Positions 17,840-26,004 of a DNA stretch of 52,946 nucleotides are shown piece by piece. This stretch comes from Candidatus Thorarchaeota archaeon (lineage in GTDB: Archaea > Asgardarchaeota > Thorarchaeia > Thorarchaeales > Thorarchaeaceae), in contig PRDH01000016.1 in the NCBI GenBank assembly GCA_003345545.1, positions 1 to 52,946 of the forward strand, read 5' to 3'. The notes beneath the pieces are model-generated. The model had not been told where the DNA came from. It did no database searches and saw only the letters and a list, made by a program, of their open reading frames with translations. How positions within the stretch are numbered: position 1 is the stretch's first letter; each line of letters begins with the position of its first letter. The position numbers and the translations under genes were made by a program.

Positions 17840-18607
17840 CTACATCATTCCTTTGAACAAGCCGCCATCAACAAGTAAGAGTGCGCCATGTACATAGCTT
17901 GCAAGAGGACTCAGTAGAAAGGCACAGACTCTGCCAAATTCATCAGGTGTTCCCATTCGTCCAAGAGGAATTCTGGCTACAATCGCTTCTTCTGCAGCAT
18001 CACCCTTGGATTTCGCGGTTGACATCAATTGCCTGACACGTTCAGTGTGTATGTATCCAGGACATATGGCGTTGGTTCGAATGCCATCTGGTCCAAGCTC
18101 CTCAGAGAGTGTACGCATCATCCCTATTACTGCGGGACGGAGTGAGTTGGATAGTAGCAGGTTTGGAATAGGTTGTTTGACAGAGATTGACGTGCTATAG
18201 AGAATGGACGGGGCGTCAGACTTCTTCAGAAGAGGAATTGCCTCCCTGGTCAGGCGAATTGCACTCATCAGAGTGAGGTCGATTGCCTTCGACCAGTCAT
18301 CATCTGAAATCTCAGTGAATGTCCCCGGAGCCGGCCCTCCTGCATTCACAAAGAGACCATCCAGCTTGGATGTCTGCTCCCTTGTGAAGTTCAGTAAGGC
18401 AGTCACATCCGCAGGCGTTGCAACATCTGCAACAAAGTACTGACATCTAGTTCCAAGGGAGGATGCCGCGTCCTTCAAGGGCTTCTTACTTCTCCCGCAG
18501 ATTATTACATTAGCCTTCTCTCCTACAAGAGCCTTGGCTACACCAAAACCTAGTCCTCGAGATGCAGCTGTCACCAGGAATGTTCTGTCCTCTAGTTGCA
18601 GATTCAT
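17840..18607 (-). CDS. Short-chain dehydrogenase/reductase, atypical active site
   Basis: This 255-aa Rossmann-fold protein has the cofactor loop TAASRGLGFGVA near the N-terminus and NAGG around residue 90. After the SDR serine (ILYSTSISVKQ) the usual YxxxK is replaced by NLLLSNSLRPA, a pattern seen in a divergent SDR subgroup. PGYIHTERV and the C-terminal LLVDGGLF are standard. It may use different chemistry or have lost reductase activity. It converges tail to tail with the HEAT-repeat gene. Confidence 0.88.
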   Translation of the reverse strand: MNLQLEDRTFLVTAASRGLGFGVAKALVGEKANVIICGRSKKPLKDAASSLGTRCQYFVADVATPADVTALLNFTREQTSKLDGLFVNAGGPAPGTFTEISDDDWSKAIDLTLMSAIRLTREAIPLLKKSDAPSILYSTSISVKQPIPNLLLSNSLRPAVIGMMRTLSEELGPDGIRTNAICPGYIHTERVRQLMSTAKSKGDAAEEAIVARIPLGRMGTPDEFGRVCAFLLSPLASYVHGALLLVDGGLFKGMM

Positions 18608-18657
18608 AGTTCTGTATTATGTAACAAGAACCTGATAAAAACCACGAATACGTCAAT

Positions 18658-18960
18658 CTATGCTGCTTCAGGTGTTGCAGAACGCTCAGTTCGTGCCCCG
18701 AACGTGACCTCTAGATGCAGAAAGGTTGAGCTCAGACGCTGGAAATCGTTCGGAACTTTGAATTCACCAATCCCTGTTGTATTGAGTGCCCTATCAATCT
18801 TAGCCGTTGTCAGACGTCCGTTATCTTTTGAGTTGAATGCAAGAAGGATTCTCGTTTCTTCTGGATCTGGTATCTTATACACCGAGGAACACTTGATGCC
18901 ATTGCTGGATAGGACTTGTTTGATTTTTGCCTCTAGTTCGTTCATCACTGTCTGCACCAA
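18658..18960 (-). CDS. Uncharacterised 100-aa protein
   Basis: I do not recognise this protein. It is predicted alpha/beta, with a helical N-terminus (NELEAKIKQVLSSNG) and a strand ending in ILLAFNSKDNG. It then has a basic middle and a C-terminal strand, TFLHLEVTFG. The ATG for residue 6 is an equally good start. It reads toward the SDR gene with a 50-base gap, so the two could be cotranscribed. Confidence 0.6.
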   Translation of the reverse strand: MVQTVMNELEAKIKQVLSSNGIKCSSVYKIPDPEETRILLAFNSKDNGRLTTAKIDRALNTTGIGEFKVPNDFQRLSSTFLHLEVTFGARTERSATPEAA

Positions 18961-19139
18961 ATACTCGTCACGTCCAAGATACTAAAGCACCTGTATTAAT
19001 AGGGTATTACTCACTAAGAGCGCCAATCACATGCCAGCAGTTATGAAGTTCGCTCATTCATTCCGAGTATGATGCCTGGTTATTGCGTTCATGCTTCCTT
19101 TGATAAGGTCCCTGCAGGAGTACTGAGTACAAGCAGAGC

Positions 19140-20135
19140 GTGGAGCAGTTGGACAAGGAAGGATATCGAAGATACCTGACTGATCGAGAGAGTCCCGTTC
19201 TCGAAGGCAAAGTCAGAGAAGGAATCTTCATGGTTGAGAGGTTTGAGAGATTCATCATGAAATTCGGTAAGACTCTCGAAACAGTTGGCTCCTCTGAGCT
19301 CAACAGATTCTCACTGGTTCTCATTGATGAGGCTGCTAACACGTATGAGAACTATGTCGCACTATTGAGGTATGGCTACTTTGTGAAGAACATGCGACTC
19401 TACCTTGCGGTTCTAGAGCTGCTCGATGGCGCAGAAGTCATGGATGTGCTACGTGAGAAACTGAGTGAGATGGTCGGCGACAATGAGCACGATCAGGTCT
19501 TTGATGAGATAGATGGACCCCCATTGGGCATGCCATCATCCGAGAAGCCGCGAGTCACGAAGAAGGTGGTGGACAGGATGGAGGACATACTTGACTTGGA
19601 AACATGTCAGAAGGTCCTTGCTGAGGTCGCACATGGCCTTCCGAGAGATTTCCGTAAAGATGAACGCGAGAAGTACCTCAATGCGGGAAGCCTAGATGAA
19701 TATCTGAAACAGACACAAATGGATGGAATCGCTGAGCTTGAGAAACATAGGAACGATGGCACCCTGTTTTACAACCAAGAGATCACTGATGAAGTGATTG
19801 AATTCGTGAAGAGCCGTCCGGATGTCTTAATTGGTGAGAGAAGGGGAAATGTCATCTATCACACCAAGATTCCATTCATGGCAAAGGAGTATCTTGCTGC
19901 GACAGACAACAAGATGAAGAGATACTATGCGTGCCATTGTGCTTGGGCAAGGGAAAGCATACTGAAGGGCGATGTAGACATCTCACCCACATTCTGCTAC
20001 TGCAGCGGCGGATTCACAAAACAGTCTTGGGAGGCCGCGCTTGGTCAACCTCTCAGAGTTGAGATGATCAACTCTGTGCTTAAGGGAGACCTGGAGTGTA
20101 GCTTCAAAGTGTACTTACCTGAGGACGTGGTATGA
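19140..20135 (+). CDS. Uncharacterised protein with C-terminal cysteine motif (DUF6144-like?)
   Basis: This 331-aa soluble protein is mostly helical in its first 200 residues. The C-terminal third carries YACHCAWARESI, then FCYCSGGFTKQSWE, then GDLECSFKVYLPE. The paired Cys, tryptophan and GxP motifs resemble a family I associate with DUF6144, possibly a ligand- or metal-binding domain; this is from memory and unverified. It starts at GTG 19140 with no clear ribosome-binding site. It ends 41 bases before the convergent flavodiiron gene. Confidence 0.7.
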   Translation: MEQLDKEGYRRYLTDRESPVLEGKVREGIFMVERFERFIMKFGKTLETVGSSELNRFSLVLIDEAANTYENYVALLRYGYFVKNMRLYLAVLELLDGAEVMDVLREKLSEMVGDNEHDQVFDEIDGPPLGMPSSEKPRVTKKVVDRMEDILDLETCQKVLAEVAHGLPRDFRKDEREKYLNAGSLDEYLKQTQMDGIAELEKHRNDGTLFYNQEITDEVIEFVKSRPDVLIGERRGNVIYHTKIPFMAKEYLAATDNKMKRYYACHCAWARESILKGDVDISPTFCYCSGGFTKQSWEAALGQPLRVEMINSVLKGDLECSFKVYLPEDVV

Positions 20136-20176
20136 GGCAGTGGCCAACCTTCCAAGCGAGTTGATGACGAACTTGG

Positions 20177-21367
20177 TTACTTCACTGCCTTTGCAAATGC
20201 CCGACCAAACTCGTAGGCATTCTTGAGTTCTTCCTCCGTTGGCACCCATTTGACTGTGAATGGTTCCATCACAATCTCCATCTTTCCACGTACCATTGCT
20301 TCCTGGATCTTCTTGACCGCCCCGCCGCCCCATCCATAGGACCCAAACGCTGCAGCCTTCTTTCCCTTTGGTTTGAGAACTTCGAAATCAGAGAGAATCG
20401 GTGCCACAGTGGGCAAGATATCATTATGGAGTGTTGCACTTCCGACAAGTACCCCCTTTGCCTCCAGCAGCTCAGCCATGATATCGCTCCTATCGCTGTG
20501 AGGTATGAGCCGCAGGAGGGGTATCATGCCCTCGCTGTCTATTCCCTCAGCAATAGCACGAGCCAGTTTTGTTGTGCTCTGCCACATCGTATCCCAGGTG
20601 ATCACTATCTTGTCAGATGTTCTCTCGCCTTTTGCCCATGCCAGGTATCGTGTCACAATCTCAAGAGGATTCTTTCTCCAGATCAAACCATGAGAGGGAG
20701 CAATCACCTTGATGGGGAGTCCAAGCTTGACTACCTCCTCAATCTTCCTCTGTACCATGGAGCTCAGTGGCCATAGGATATTCGCATAGTACTTCTCAGC
20801 CTCTTTCCAGAGAATGTTTTGGTCTACTTCGTCAGCGAACCGCCTCTCAGTCGCATAGTGCTGCCCGAATGCATCGTTGGGCATGAGCAGCTGCTCTTCT
20901 ACATAGTATGTGAACATCGACTCAGGCCAATGCAACATGGGGGCCTCATAGAACCGCAAGGTCTTTCCCCCAAGGTCAATCTCATCACCGGTCTTGACAG
21001 TCTGAATATCCCATCCGTCGGGATAGTGCTTCTTCAGCTCGTCAACGGCCTTTGCAGTACAGACAAGCTTGGCATTCTTCATGACCTTCAACACATCAGG
21101 AACAGCACCGGAGTGGTCCATCTCTGTGTGGTTCGAGATCATGTAGTCAATCTTCTCAGGTTCGATAATCTCAGAGATTCTTGAGAACATCTCTTCTGAG
21201 AATGAACCAAGAACACCATCAATGAGAGCTATCTTCTCTCCCATCACTAGGTATGCATTATATGTAGTACCATGATGTGTGGTGTAGCTGTATCCGTGAA
21301 AGTTACGAACATTATAGTCAATTGCACCGACCCAGTAGACATCCTTTACGACTTCGATTGCCTTCAT
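20177..21367 (-). CDS. fprA: Flavodiiron protein (A-type flavoprotein)
   Basis: This enzyme reduces O2 to water or NO to N2O using a diiron site and FMN. The N-terminal metallo-beta-lactamase-like domain supplies the diiron ligands in SNHTEMDHSGA, MLHWPESMF, DAFGQH and APSHGLIWR. The C-terminal flavodoxin domain binds FMN through TWDTMWQSTTKLA, VGSATLHNDIL and AFGSYGWGGGA. I chose ATG 21367, where MKAIEVVKDVYWVG matches the family start. A GAGG ribosome-binding site precedes it, and a TATA box at 21403-21412 lies inside the longer frame that begins at 21451. The gene implies an anaerobe that handles oxygen or NO. Confidence 0.95.
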   Translation of the reverse strand: MKAIEVVKDVYWVGAIDYNVRNFHGYSYTTHHGTTYNAYLVMGEKIALIDGVLGSFSEEMFSRISEIIEPEKIDYMISNHTEMDHSGAVPDVLKVMKNAKLVCTAKAVDELKKHYPDGWDIQTVKTGDEIDLGGKTLRFYEAPMLHWPESMFTYYVEEQLLMPNDAFGQHYATERRFADEVDQNILWKEAEKYYANILWPLSSMVQRKIEEVVKLGLPIKVIAPSHGLIWRKNPLEIVTRYLAWAKGERTSDKIVITWDTMWQSTTKLARAIAEGIDSEGMIPLLRLIPHSDRSDIMAELLEAKGVLVGSATLHNDILPTVAPILSDFEVLKPKGKKAAAFGSYGWGGGAVKKIQEAMVRGKMEIVMEPFTVKWVPTEEELKNAYEFGRAFAKAVK

Positions 21368-21402
21368 GGTTTCAATCCTCAATTTGTTAACAATAGTGCA
21401 TT

Positions 21403-21412
21403 GATATTTAAG
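21403..21412 (-). promoter_or_regulatory. TATA box of fprA
   Basis: cttaaatatc on the minus strand is about 40 bases upstream of ATG 21367. It predicts a leader of about 15 bases carrying a GAGG ribosome-binding site, and it rules out the longer in-frame start. Confidence 0.5.
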
Positions 21413-21589
21413 TTGAATGGTTTCCAAATGGTAAGTGGCAGAAACGCCCACTCAGATGACTCAAGAGAATCGCTAGGCAGGAATCGGTAGGAGCGACTGC
21501 AATTGGTTTCATTGTGTCGGGGTTACTAGCGTCTTTAGAGCCTACTTCAAGCGTGAGTTCTACAAGTCGTTGAGTGTTAATCGGAATTG

Positions 21590-22465
21590 CTACATGCTCG
21601 TAAATACACCGAAGACAACCAGGCAGTCACCTGCAGCATGAAATAGGACTGCACCCCAGATGCTGCCGGTCTTTTGTGTCAGATAACCCCAGGCGAGCGA
21701 GAGAGGAAAAGCTATCAGGAGAAGAAACAGAATCAGATTCGTTGTATAGGTGACCTGCGCGTGAATGAGAGTGAATACTATTGCAGCCAGAAGATTGGAT
21801 AGATTCGCTCCTAGAAAGGGCTCGAATCGTTTCAGAAGCAGGCCTCTAAAGAGCAATTCCTCCATGAATCCGTTCGAGAGCACGAATAGCAGGATCCATG
21901 GGGATAACGAAAGTAGTCTGTCCACTATGCCTACCTGATTTGCCAGGGGGATGTATGCAATTATCGGAAAGACGATGAAGGCAATGATACCGACGACAAG
22001 TGCAATGCCAATTCTGCCTCTATTGAGGTACATGGACTCTCGATTGGCTCCGATGAGCATCATGAGTACTAGGAGGGGGATGACCCGTAGGACTGCTTCA
22101 GAGAACTTGGCGACGGCTATTCCAGATGGAGTTGCAAGAGAGAACCCGAGAAGCTCTACTAGGAACCCACTGAACAGGCTACTGAGAAGAACTACGGCTC
22201 CAGCCGCAAAAAAGGCATAGAACACCTGAAAGTACTCTCTGCCTCTCTTACTTATTCGTAACAAAACAGCAGCAGCTAGGAGTGCTGCTATGATGCAGGC
22301 ATGTATGACTAGCAGTATCGTGATTGAAACAATCGACGATAGTGGGATTATAGCAAATATTGCTGACTCTAACATGAAGAAGAGTAGAAAGTAACCAGCT
22401 CTCTTGGACCAATGAGCATTGGGTGGTTTCTGACAGCCCTGTTGTTCAGTTTCTATGTCGCTCAA
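21590..22465 (-). CDS. CPBP-family intramembrane metalloprotease
   Basis: This 291-aa protein has about eight transmembrane helices. The CPBP (CAAX protease and bacteriocin-processing) motifs are present: EELLFRG in FMEELLFRGLLLKRF, a later His in VFTLIHAQ, and FHAAGD near the end. The family includes Rce1-type proteases that cleave near prenyl cysteines and others with unknown substrates. It is monocistronic. Confidence 0.88.
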   Translation of the reverse strand: MSDIETEQQGCQKPPNAHWSKRAGYFLLFFMLESAIFAIIPLSSIVSITILLVIHACIIAALLAAAVLLRISKRGREYFQVFYAFFAAGAVVLLSSLFSGFLVELLGFSLATPSGIAVAKFSEAVLRVIPLLVLMMLIGANRESMYLNRGRIGIALVVGIIAFIVFPIIAYIPLANQVGIVDRLLSLSPWILLFVLSNGFMEELLFRGLLLKRFEPFLGANLSNLLAAIVFTLIHAQVTYTTNLILFLLLIAFPLSLAWGYLTQKTGSIWGAVLFHAAGDCLVVFGVFTSM

Positions 22466-22580
22466 GTGAAGGCCTCTTTTCTGTTTCTTACTGGATTCTA
22501 ACCAAGTAATAAAGATGGAGCGATCCCGTCTGTCATATGACCCCAGTACTTAATTCAGGCTTTATCGTCATGTTTTGGTG

Positions 22581-23129
22581 ATGAAGCGAGTGCTGATTCT
22601 TGGACCTAGTGGCTCGGGAAAGTCGACCCTAGGTGAAAGACTTGGTCGAATTCTTGGTATTCCTATTATTCACTTGGACAAATATTACTGGAAGCCAAAC
22701 TGGGCATATACTCCAGAAGACGAATGGAGAGCCAAGGTCAAGAATCTCATCACTTCAGACTCGTGGGTCATGGACGGAAACTACACGTCAACGCTCAGAC
22801 TTCGTGCGTCCGCCGCAGACACCATCATCTTCATTGATGTTCCTCGAAGATTGTCGTACCTCCGCATATTCAGTAGGTTCCTTAGATTTCGAGGTAGAAC
22901 AAGACCAGATCTTAGCGAAGACTGCCCAGAGAAGATTGACTGGGACTTCATCAGATGGATCTGGGACTATCCTCGCACTCGGAGACCCGCGATTCTCAGG
23001 TTTCTGGAGAAGCAGAAGTCAATGAAGAACGTGTTCGTTCTTCAGGGACAGAGGGAGGTTGAAGCATTCCTTCGTTCTCTTGGAAAAAATGGAGATGATC
23101 AGAGGACCGGCGAACCGTCATTCCTCTAG
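22581..23129 (+). CDS. P-loop kinase, adenylate-kinase-like (FlaR type)
   Basis: This small P-loop protein has Walker A GPSGSGKST at the very N-terminus. HLDKYYWKPNW and SWVMDGNYTST, then IFIDVPRR, are typical of proteins annotated as DNA topology modulation protein FlaR or adenylate-kinase-related kinases. The substrate is unknown. I placed the start at ATG 22581 (MKRVLILGPSGSGKS) because upstream TTG and GTG codons add only two residues. The basic C-terminal half resembles the lid region. Confidence 0.82.
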   Translation: MKRVLILGPSGSGKSTLGERLGRILGIPIIHLDKYYWKPNWAYTPEDEWRAKVKNLITSDSWVMDGNYTSTLRLRASAADTIIFIDVPRRLSYLRIFSRFLRFRGRTRPDLSEDCPEKIDWDFIRWIWDYPRTRRPAILRFLEKQKSMKNVFVLQGQREVEAFLRSLGKNGDDQRTGEPSFL

Positions 23130-23198
23130 CAGTTCCAGAGGATGATTATAGTACGCGCCAACTACGGAGTCCTAGATTATAAGGAAATAGAGCATAGT

Positions 23199-23753
23199 AT
23201 GGATGGGGGATTGATGGTGAAGCGCCCGTCACGATCTCAGGGGCTTCTTGTTGCAGGTCTGCTCCTAGTTCTTATAGGAAGTCTCCTGCCTCTCCGTCTC
23301 CCGAGCTGGACCAGTCAGCGTACTTTTGAGATCGGCTCCTCAGGCGTCGATATTCCAGTGAGCATACTGTATGGTGAGGCATTGGCGATCAGTGTCTCAT
23401 TTGATGACTCGGCCGTTCCTAGTGACTGTTGGGTATGGGCGCAGATTGACTACCAATATCCTACGAAGAGCATTGGTGAAACTGCAATCCGCCTCGAGGG
23501 TCAGCGTGAAGTAGACTTCACGTTTAGCTGGGCGAATGTACACCTTATTCCTTTCTTCGTCACTTGCTTCCTGGTCAGACTATTCTATTGGGGTTCAGAG
23601 ACCGTCATGGTCAATGTCACTATCAGTAGATTGACAAACATAGCCACTCTTGCTGGTCTTGGCCTCTTGGTCGCTTCAGTCTTTGTTGTCATCGCGCCAG
23701 TCATGATTGGCATGTTTGGTAGGTGGAGAAGTAAGGAACAACTGATGATATAA
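23199..23753 (+). CDS. Uncharacterised membrane protein with extracytoplasmic domain
   Basis: I do not recognise this family. After a short basic N-terminus, a first hydrophobic segment (LLVAGLLLVLIGSLLPL) precedes an outer domain of about 100 residues. A second long helix (LATLAGLGLLVASVFVV type) ends in a basic GRWRSKEQ tail. The frame is open to ATG 23142, but a TATA-like gattataagg lies near 23175. ATG 23199, or 23214 behind a GGGGGA ribosome-binding site, is therefore more likely. Confidence 0.6.
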   Translation: MDGGLMVKRPSRSQGLLVAGLLLVLIGSLLPLRLPSWTSQRTFEIGSSGVDIPVSILYGEALAISVSFDDSAVPSDCWVWAQIDYQYPTKSIGETAIRLEGQREVDFTFSWANVHLIPFFVTCFLVRLFYWGSETVMVNVTISRLTNIATLAGLGLLVASVFVVIAPVMIGMFGRWRSKEQLMI

Positions 23754-23893
23754 TGGTCGGAGTGCCCGGATTTGAACCGGGAACCAATGGATAACTATGA
23801 GAAGCTATCACAATAGCAGCTCTCTACAGTCCATAGCTTATGGCCTACTGTACTGCAGATGTGCAGCAGACTGCCAGGTTGAGCTACACTCCG
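23754..23893 (-). tRNA. tRNA-Tyr(GTA) with two introns, one in the D loop
   Basis: The acceptor cggagtg/cactccg has the C1-G72 pair characteristic of archaeal and eukaryotic tRNA-Tyr, with discriminator A and encoded CCA. The anticodon stem atgga/tccat encloses ct-gta-g followed by a canonical-site intron of about 32 bases. A second insertion of about 30 bases lies in the D loop after aacctgg and contains a ctgca/tgcag hairpin. The T arm cccgg ttcaaat ccggg is perfect. A TATA-like ccttttaacac lies 25-30 bases upstream. Confidence 0.85.
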
Positions 23894-24094
23894 CTTTGAC
23901 TTCTGCCCTAGTTTATTGTGTTAAAAGGATTACTCCTTATCAACGCAGAATTCGGGACGTAGCTCTTGACCTATCTCCTGCTATTGTTGAGTGAACGTCA
24001 ACTGCAAGAAACTTCTGTGTTTCACCGTTTCTCGACCTGATGTCGCCATCACACTTTGGCACCACCCAAAGGTCAGTCAAGACTTCATCCCCAG

Positions 24095-25744
24095 TCATTG
24101 AGACACTGTCCCTCCTACGGGTCTGGTTTCTTTCTCCTGTATTTCAGGCGGAGTATCATTTCCGCAGACAGAGAGCTTTTCCACAGTTCTTTCCACGGCG
24201 GGGTCATTCTCACTCTTCTCAGATTCGTCGCCGAAGTTGAGAAGGTCCGATTGGACGAAGTGATCAGCCGCGGACTCCCTGGAGTCTGATACATAACTCC
24301 TCTTTTGGAGTAAGGACATCAGTTGTGGGTTCTTCCCTGTGTTCACAGAGTCCACCCACTTTCCTCGTCCTCTCACAGAATGCAATGAGTCCGTGAGCAT
24401 AATGAGACGTGCAGCAATATTGATGGCACCGTTCCTGTCCGCATTGGTTTCATGGCCACATGATGGGCAGACAAAATGGTTCTGTTTAGGCCGCCTCCCT
24501 CTTGAGCTGCACTTCCAGCATAATGAGGACGTCCAGGCCTCTGAGACTACCTTGTAGCGGGCCTTCTTTCCATCGACAACCCATCCAAGCTGTGAGAGCT
24601 GATGCTTCAGACCATTGGTAATCCTTGCAAAGGACCATGAGTTGATCATTTTTCGATGTGAAAGGCTGGTATGACTTCCTCGACGGGCTTTATTCCGTAT
24701 ATGTTTCAGCCTGCCAAGAGCCACGTAGAGAGTGTGTTTCTCAGAGAGTTGAATGATATATTGTAGGAGTTCTCGAAGAAGCAAGAGATCATATTCTCTT
24801 GAGACATCTTCGCGCTTCGACTTCAATTGCCTCAGTCTCTTGGCGATGTTGTCATAAGACTGATGTCTGCTTCGACGAGATTCCATTTCGCTCTGAAGTT
24901 CTGCAACAAGCTGGTCATACTTTTCAATGGCATTTGCCTTGTCTTGCTGGACAAAGTATCTAGTCTCTCGAACCTTTTCAGGTGTTATCAGGGCAGTACA
25001 CGCAGCTTTCTTTATTCCCAAGTCGATTCCTAATACTGCCGGTGGAAGATTGCCCTCAGCAGATACTGAGTCCTCATTCAACCTGACAGCAAAATGGACC
25101 CACCACCGTCCTCTTCTATCATTGATGAGCTGAAGAGCTTTTATCTTCCCTCTTTCAATTTGACCAATGTGAAACTGACACATCTTTAGAGGAATGCGTA
25201 TACGGTCGTGTATGGACTTCTTCTTTGGAGCAGAGTCAAAGGAGTCCTGCAGGTCCAACCACCAACGCGAAGCTGATGATGTGGTTTCTAGCAGCCTGAA
25301 TTTTAGAGAATATATCCATCTAGGAATTCTTCCAGATTTGATGGTCTCACAAGGTCGTGCTGACCTACTCCTTCTTCTCTTTCTGAGTGCCAAGTAGCTC
25401 TCGTATAGAGCTATTGCTGTCCTTCGGCACTCAATAAGTTCACCAGAAGAACATCGTGGAAACTTCTCTTTCATATCATGAAGGACTTCGAGGCGTTGTG
25501 GATATTTGGACGCCACATGTACTGCTGTGATTGTCAGATGATCGAGAGCTCCATCGTTGATTCGTGTCTTGTAGCGACCTGATAATAAGTTGCTTTCATG
25601 TTGCTCGATTACACCTAGGAAGGAACGGATTATACGGGTGTCCCGGCCGACAATCTGACGAAGCCTCTGTTTTTTCAGCTCCGTCATCGTATCCCAAGCG
25701 ATAGGAACCTTTACGGTGATTGTCACACCTTTGGAACGACCCAT
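24095..25744 (-). CDS. tnpB: TnpB-family (IS605 OrfB) protein, catalytic Glu replaced
   Basis: TnpB proteins are RNA-guided DNA nucleases related to Cas12. The RuvC-I aspartate (D241 in LGIDLGIKKA), a zinc ribbon (C409, C412, C426, C429) and the RuvC-III aspartate (D436 in NADRNGAINIA) are present. At the RuvC-II position the expected glutamate is G344 (YVALGRLKHIR). The conserved core ends near residue 450, and about 99 further residues follow that are rich in Ser and acidic residues. No TnpA lies nearby. The protein may be nuclease-dead, use a rearranged site, or be decaying. The 3' extension could overlap the guide RNA gene. Confidence 0.92.
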   Translation of the reverse strand: MGRSKGVTITVKVPIAWDTMTELKKQRLRQIVGRDTRIIRSFLGVIEQHESNLLSGRYKTRINDGALDHLTITAVHVASKYPQRLEVLHDMKEKFPRCSSGELIECRRTAIALYESYLALRKRRRSRSARPCETIKSGRIPRWIYSLKFRLLETTSSASRWWLDLQDSFDSAPKKKSIHDRIRIPLKMCQFHIGQIERGKIKALQLINDRRGRWWVHFAVRLNEDSVSAEGNLPPAVLGIDLGIKKAACTALITPEKVRETRYFVQQDKANAIEKYDQLVAELQSEMESRRSRHQSYDNIAKRLRQLKSKREDVSREYDLLLLRELLQYIIQLSEKHTLYVALGRLKHIRNKARRGSHTSLSHRKMINSWSFARITNGLKHQLSQLGWVVDGKKARYKVVSEAWTSSLCWKCSSRGRRPKQNHFVCPSCGHETNADRNGAINIAARLIMLTDSLHSVRGRGKWVDSVNTGKNPQLMSLLQKRSYVSDSRESAADHFVQSDLLNFGDESEKSENDPAVERTVEKLSVCGNDTPPEIQEKETRPVGGTVSQ

Positions 25745-25758
25745 TGCATTCGCCTACC

Positions 25759-25866
25759 AATTTAAACTTCTGACCTGTTTCGGTCAGCAGTTGAGTTCAC
25801 TCCCCCTCTTGTTCGGAGGATGTCTTTTGAACTCGTATTGATGTAGAAACGGGGTAATTTAAACTT
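25759..25866. repeat. Possible left-end repeats of the TnpB element
   Basis: Just upstream of the tnpB start are a perfect 6-bp hairpin (ctgacc/ggtcag, 25770-25787) and two copies of the 11-mer aatttaaactt (25759-25769 and 25856-25866). Subterminal hairpins next to tnpB are typical of IS200/IS605 left ends, but no matching right end was identified. The rest of the 25745-26004 gap is AT-rich and would also hold the promoter of the gene at 26005. Confidence 0.35.
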
Positions 25867-26004
25867 ATTAAGTAATTTTAACAAACATTCGTTGTACTAT
25901 CTCTCTGATGCCCATCTAGGCTCCATAGAAGCGAAACGAATATTAGAGAATTGATTGAATAGGTCACAACATTCAAAGAATAATGCAGGAAAGGTGAACA
26001 CGGC

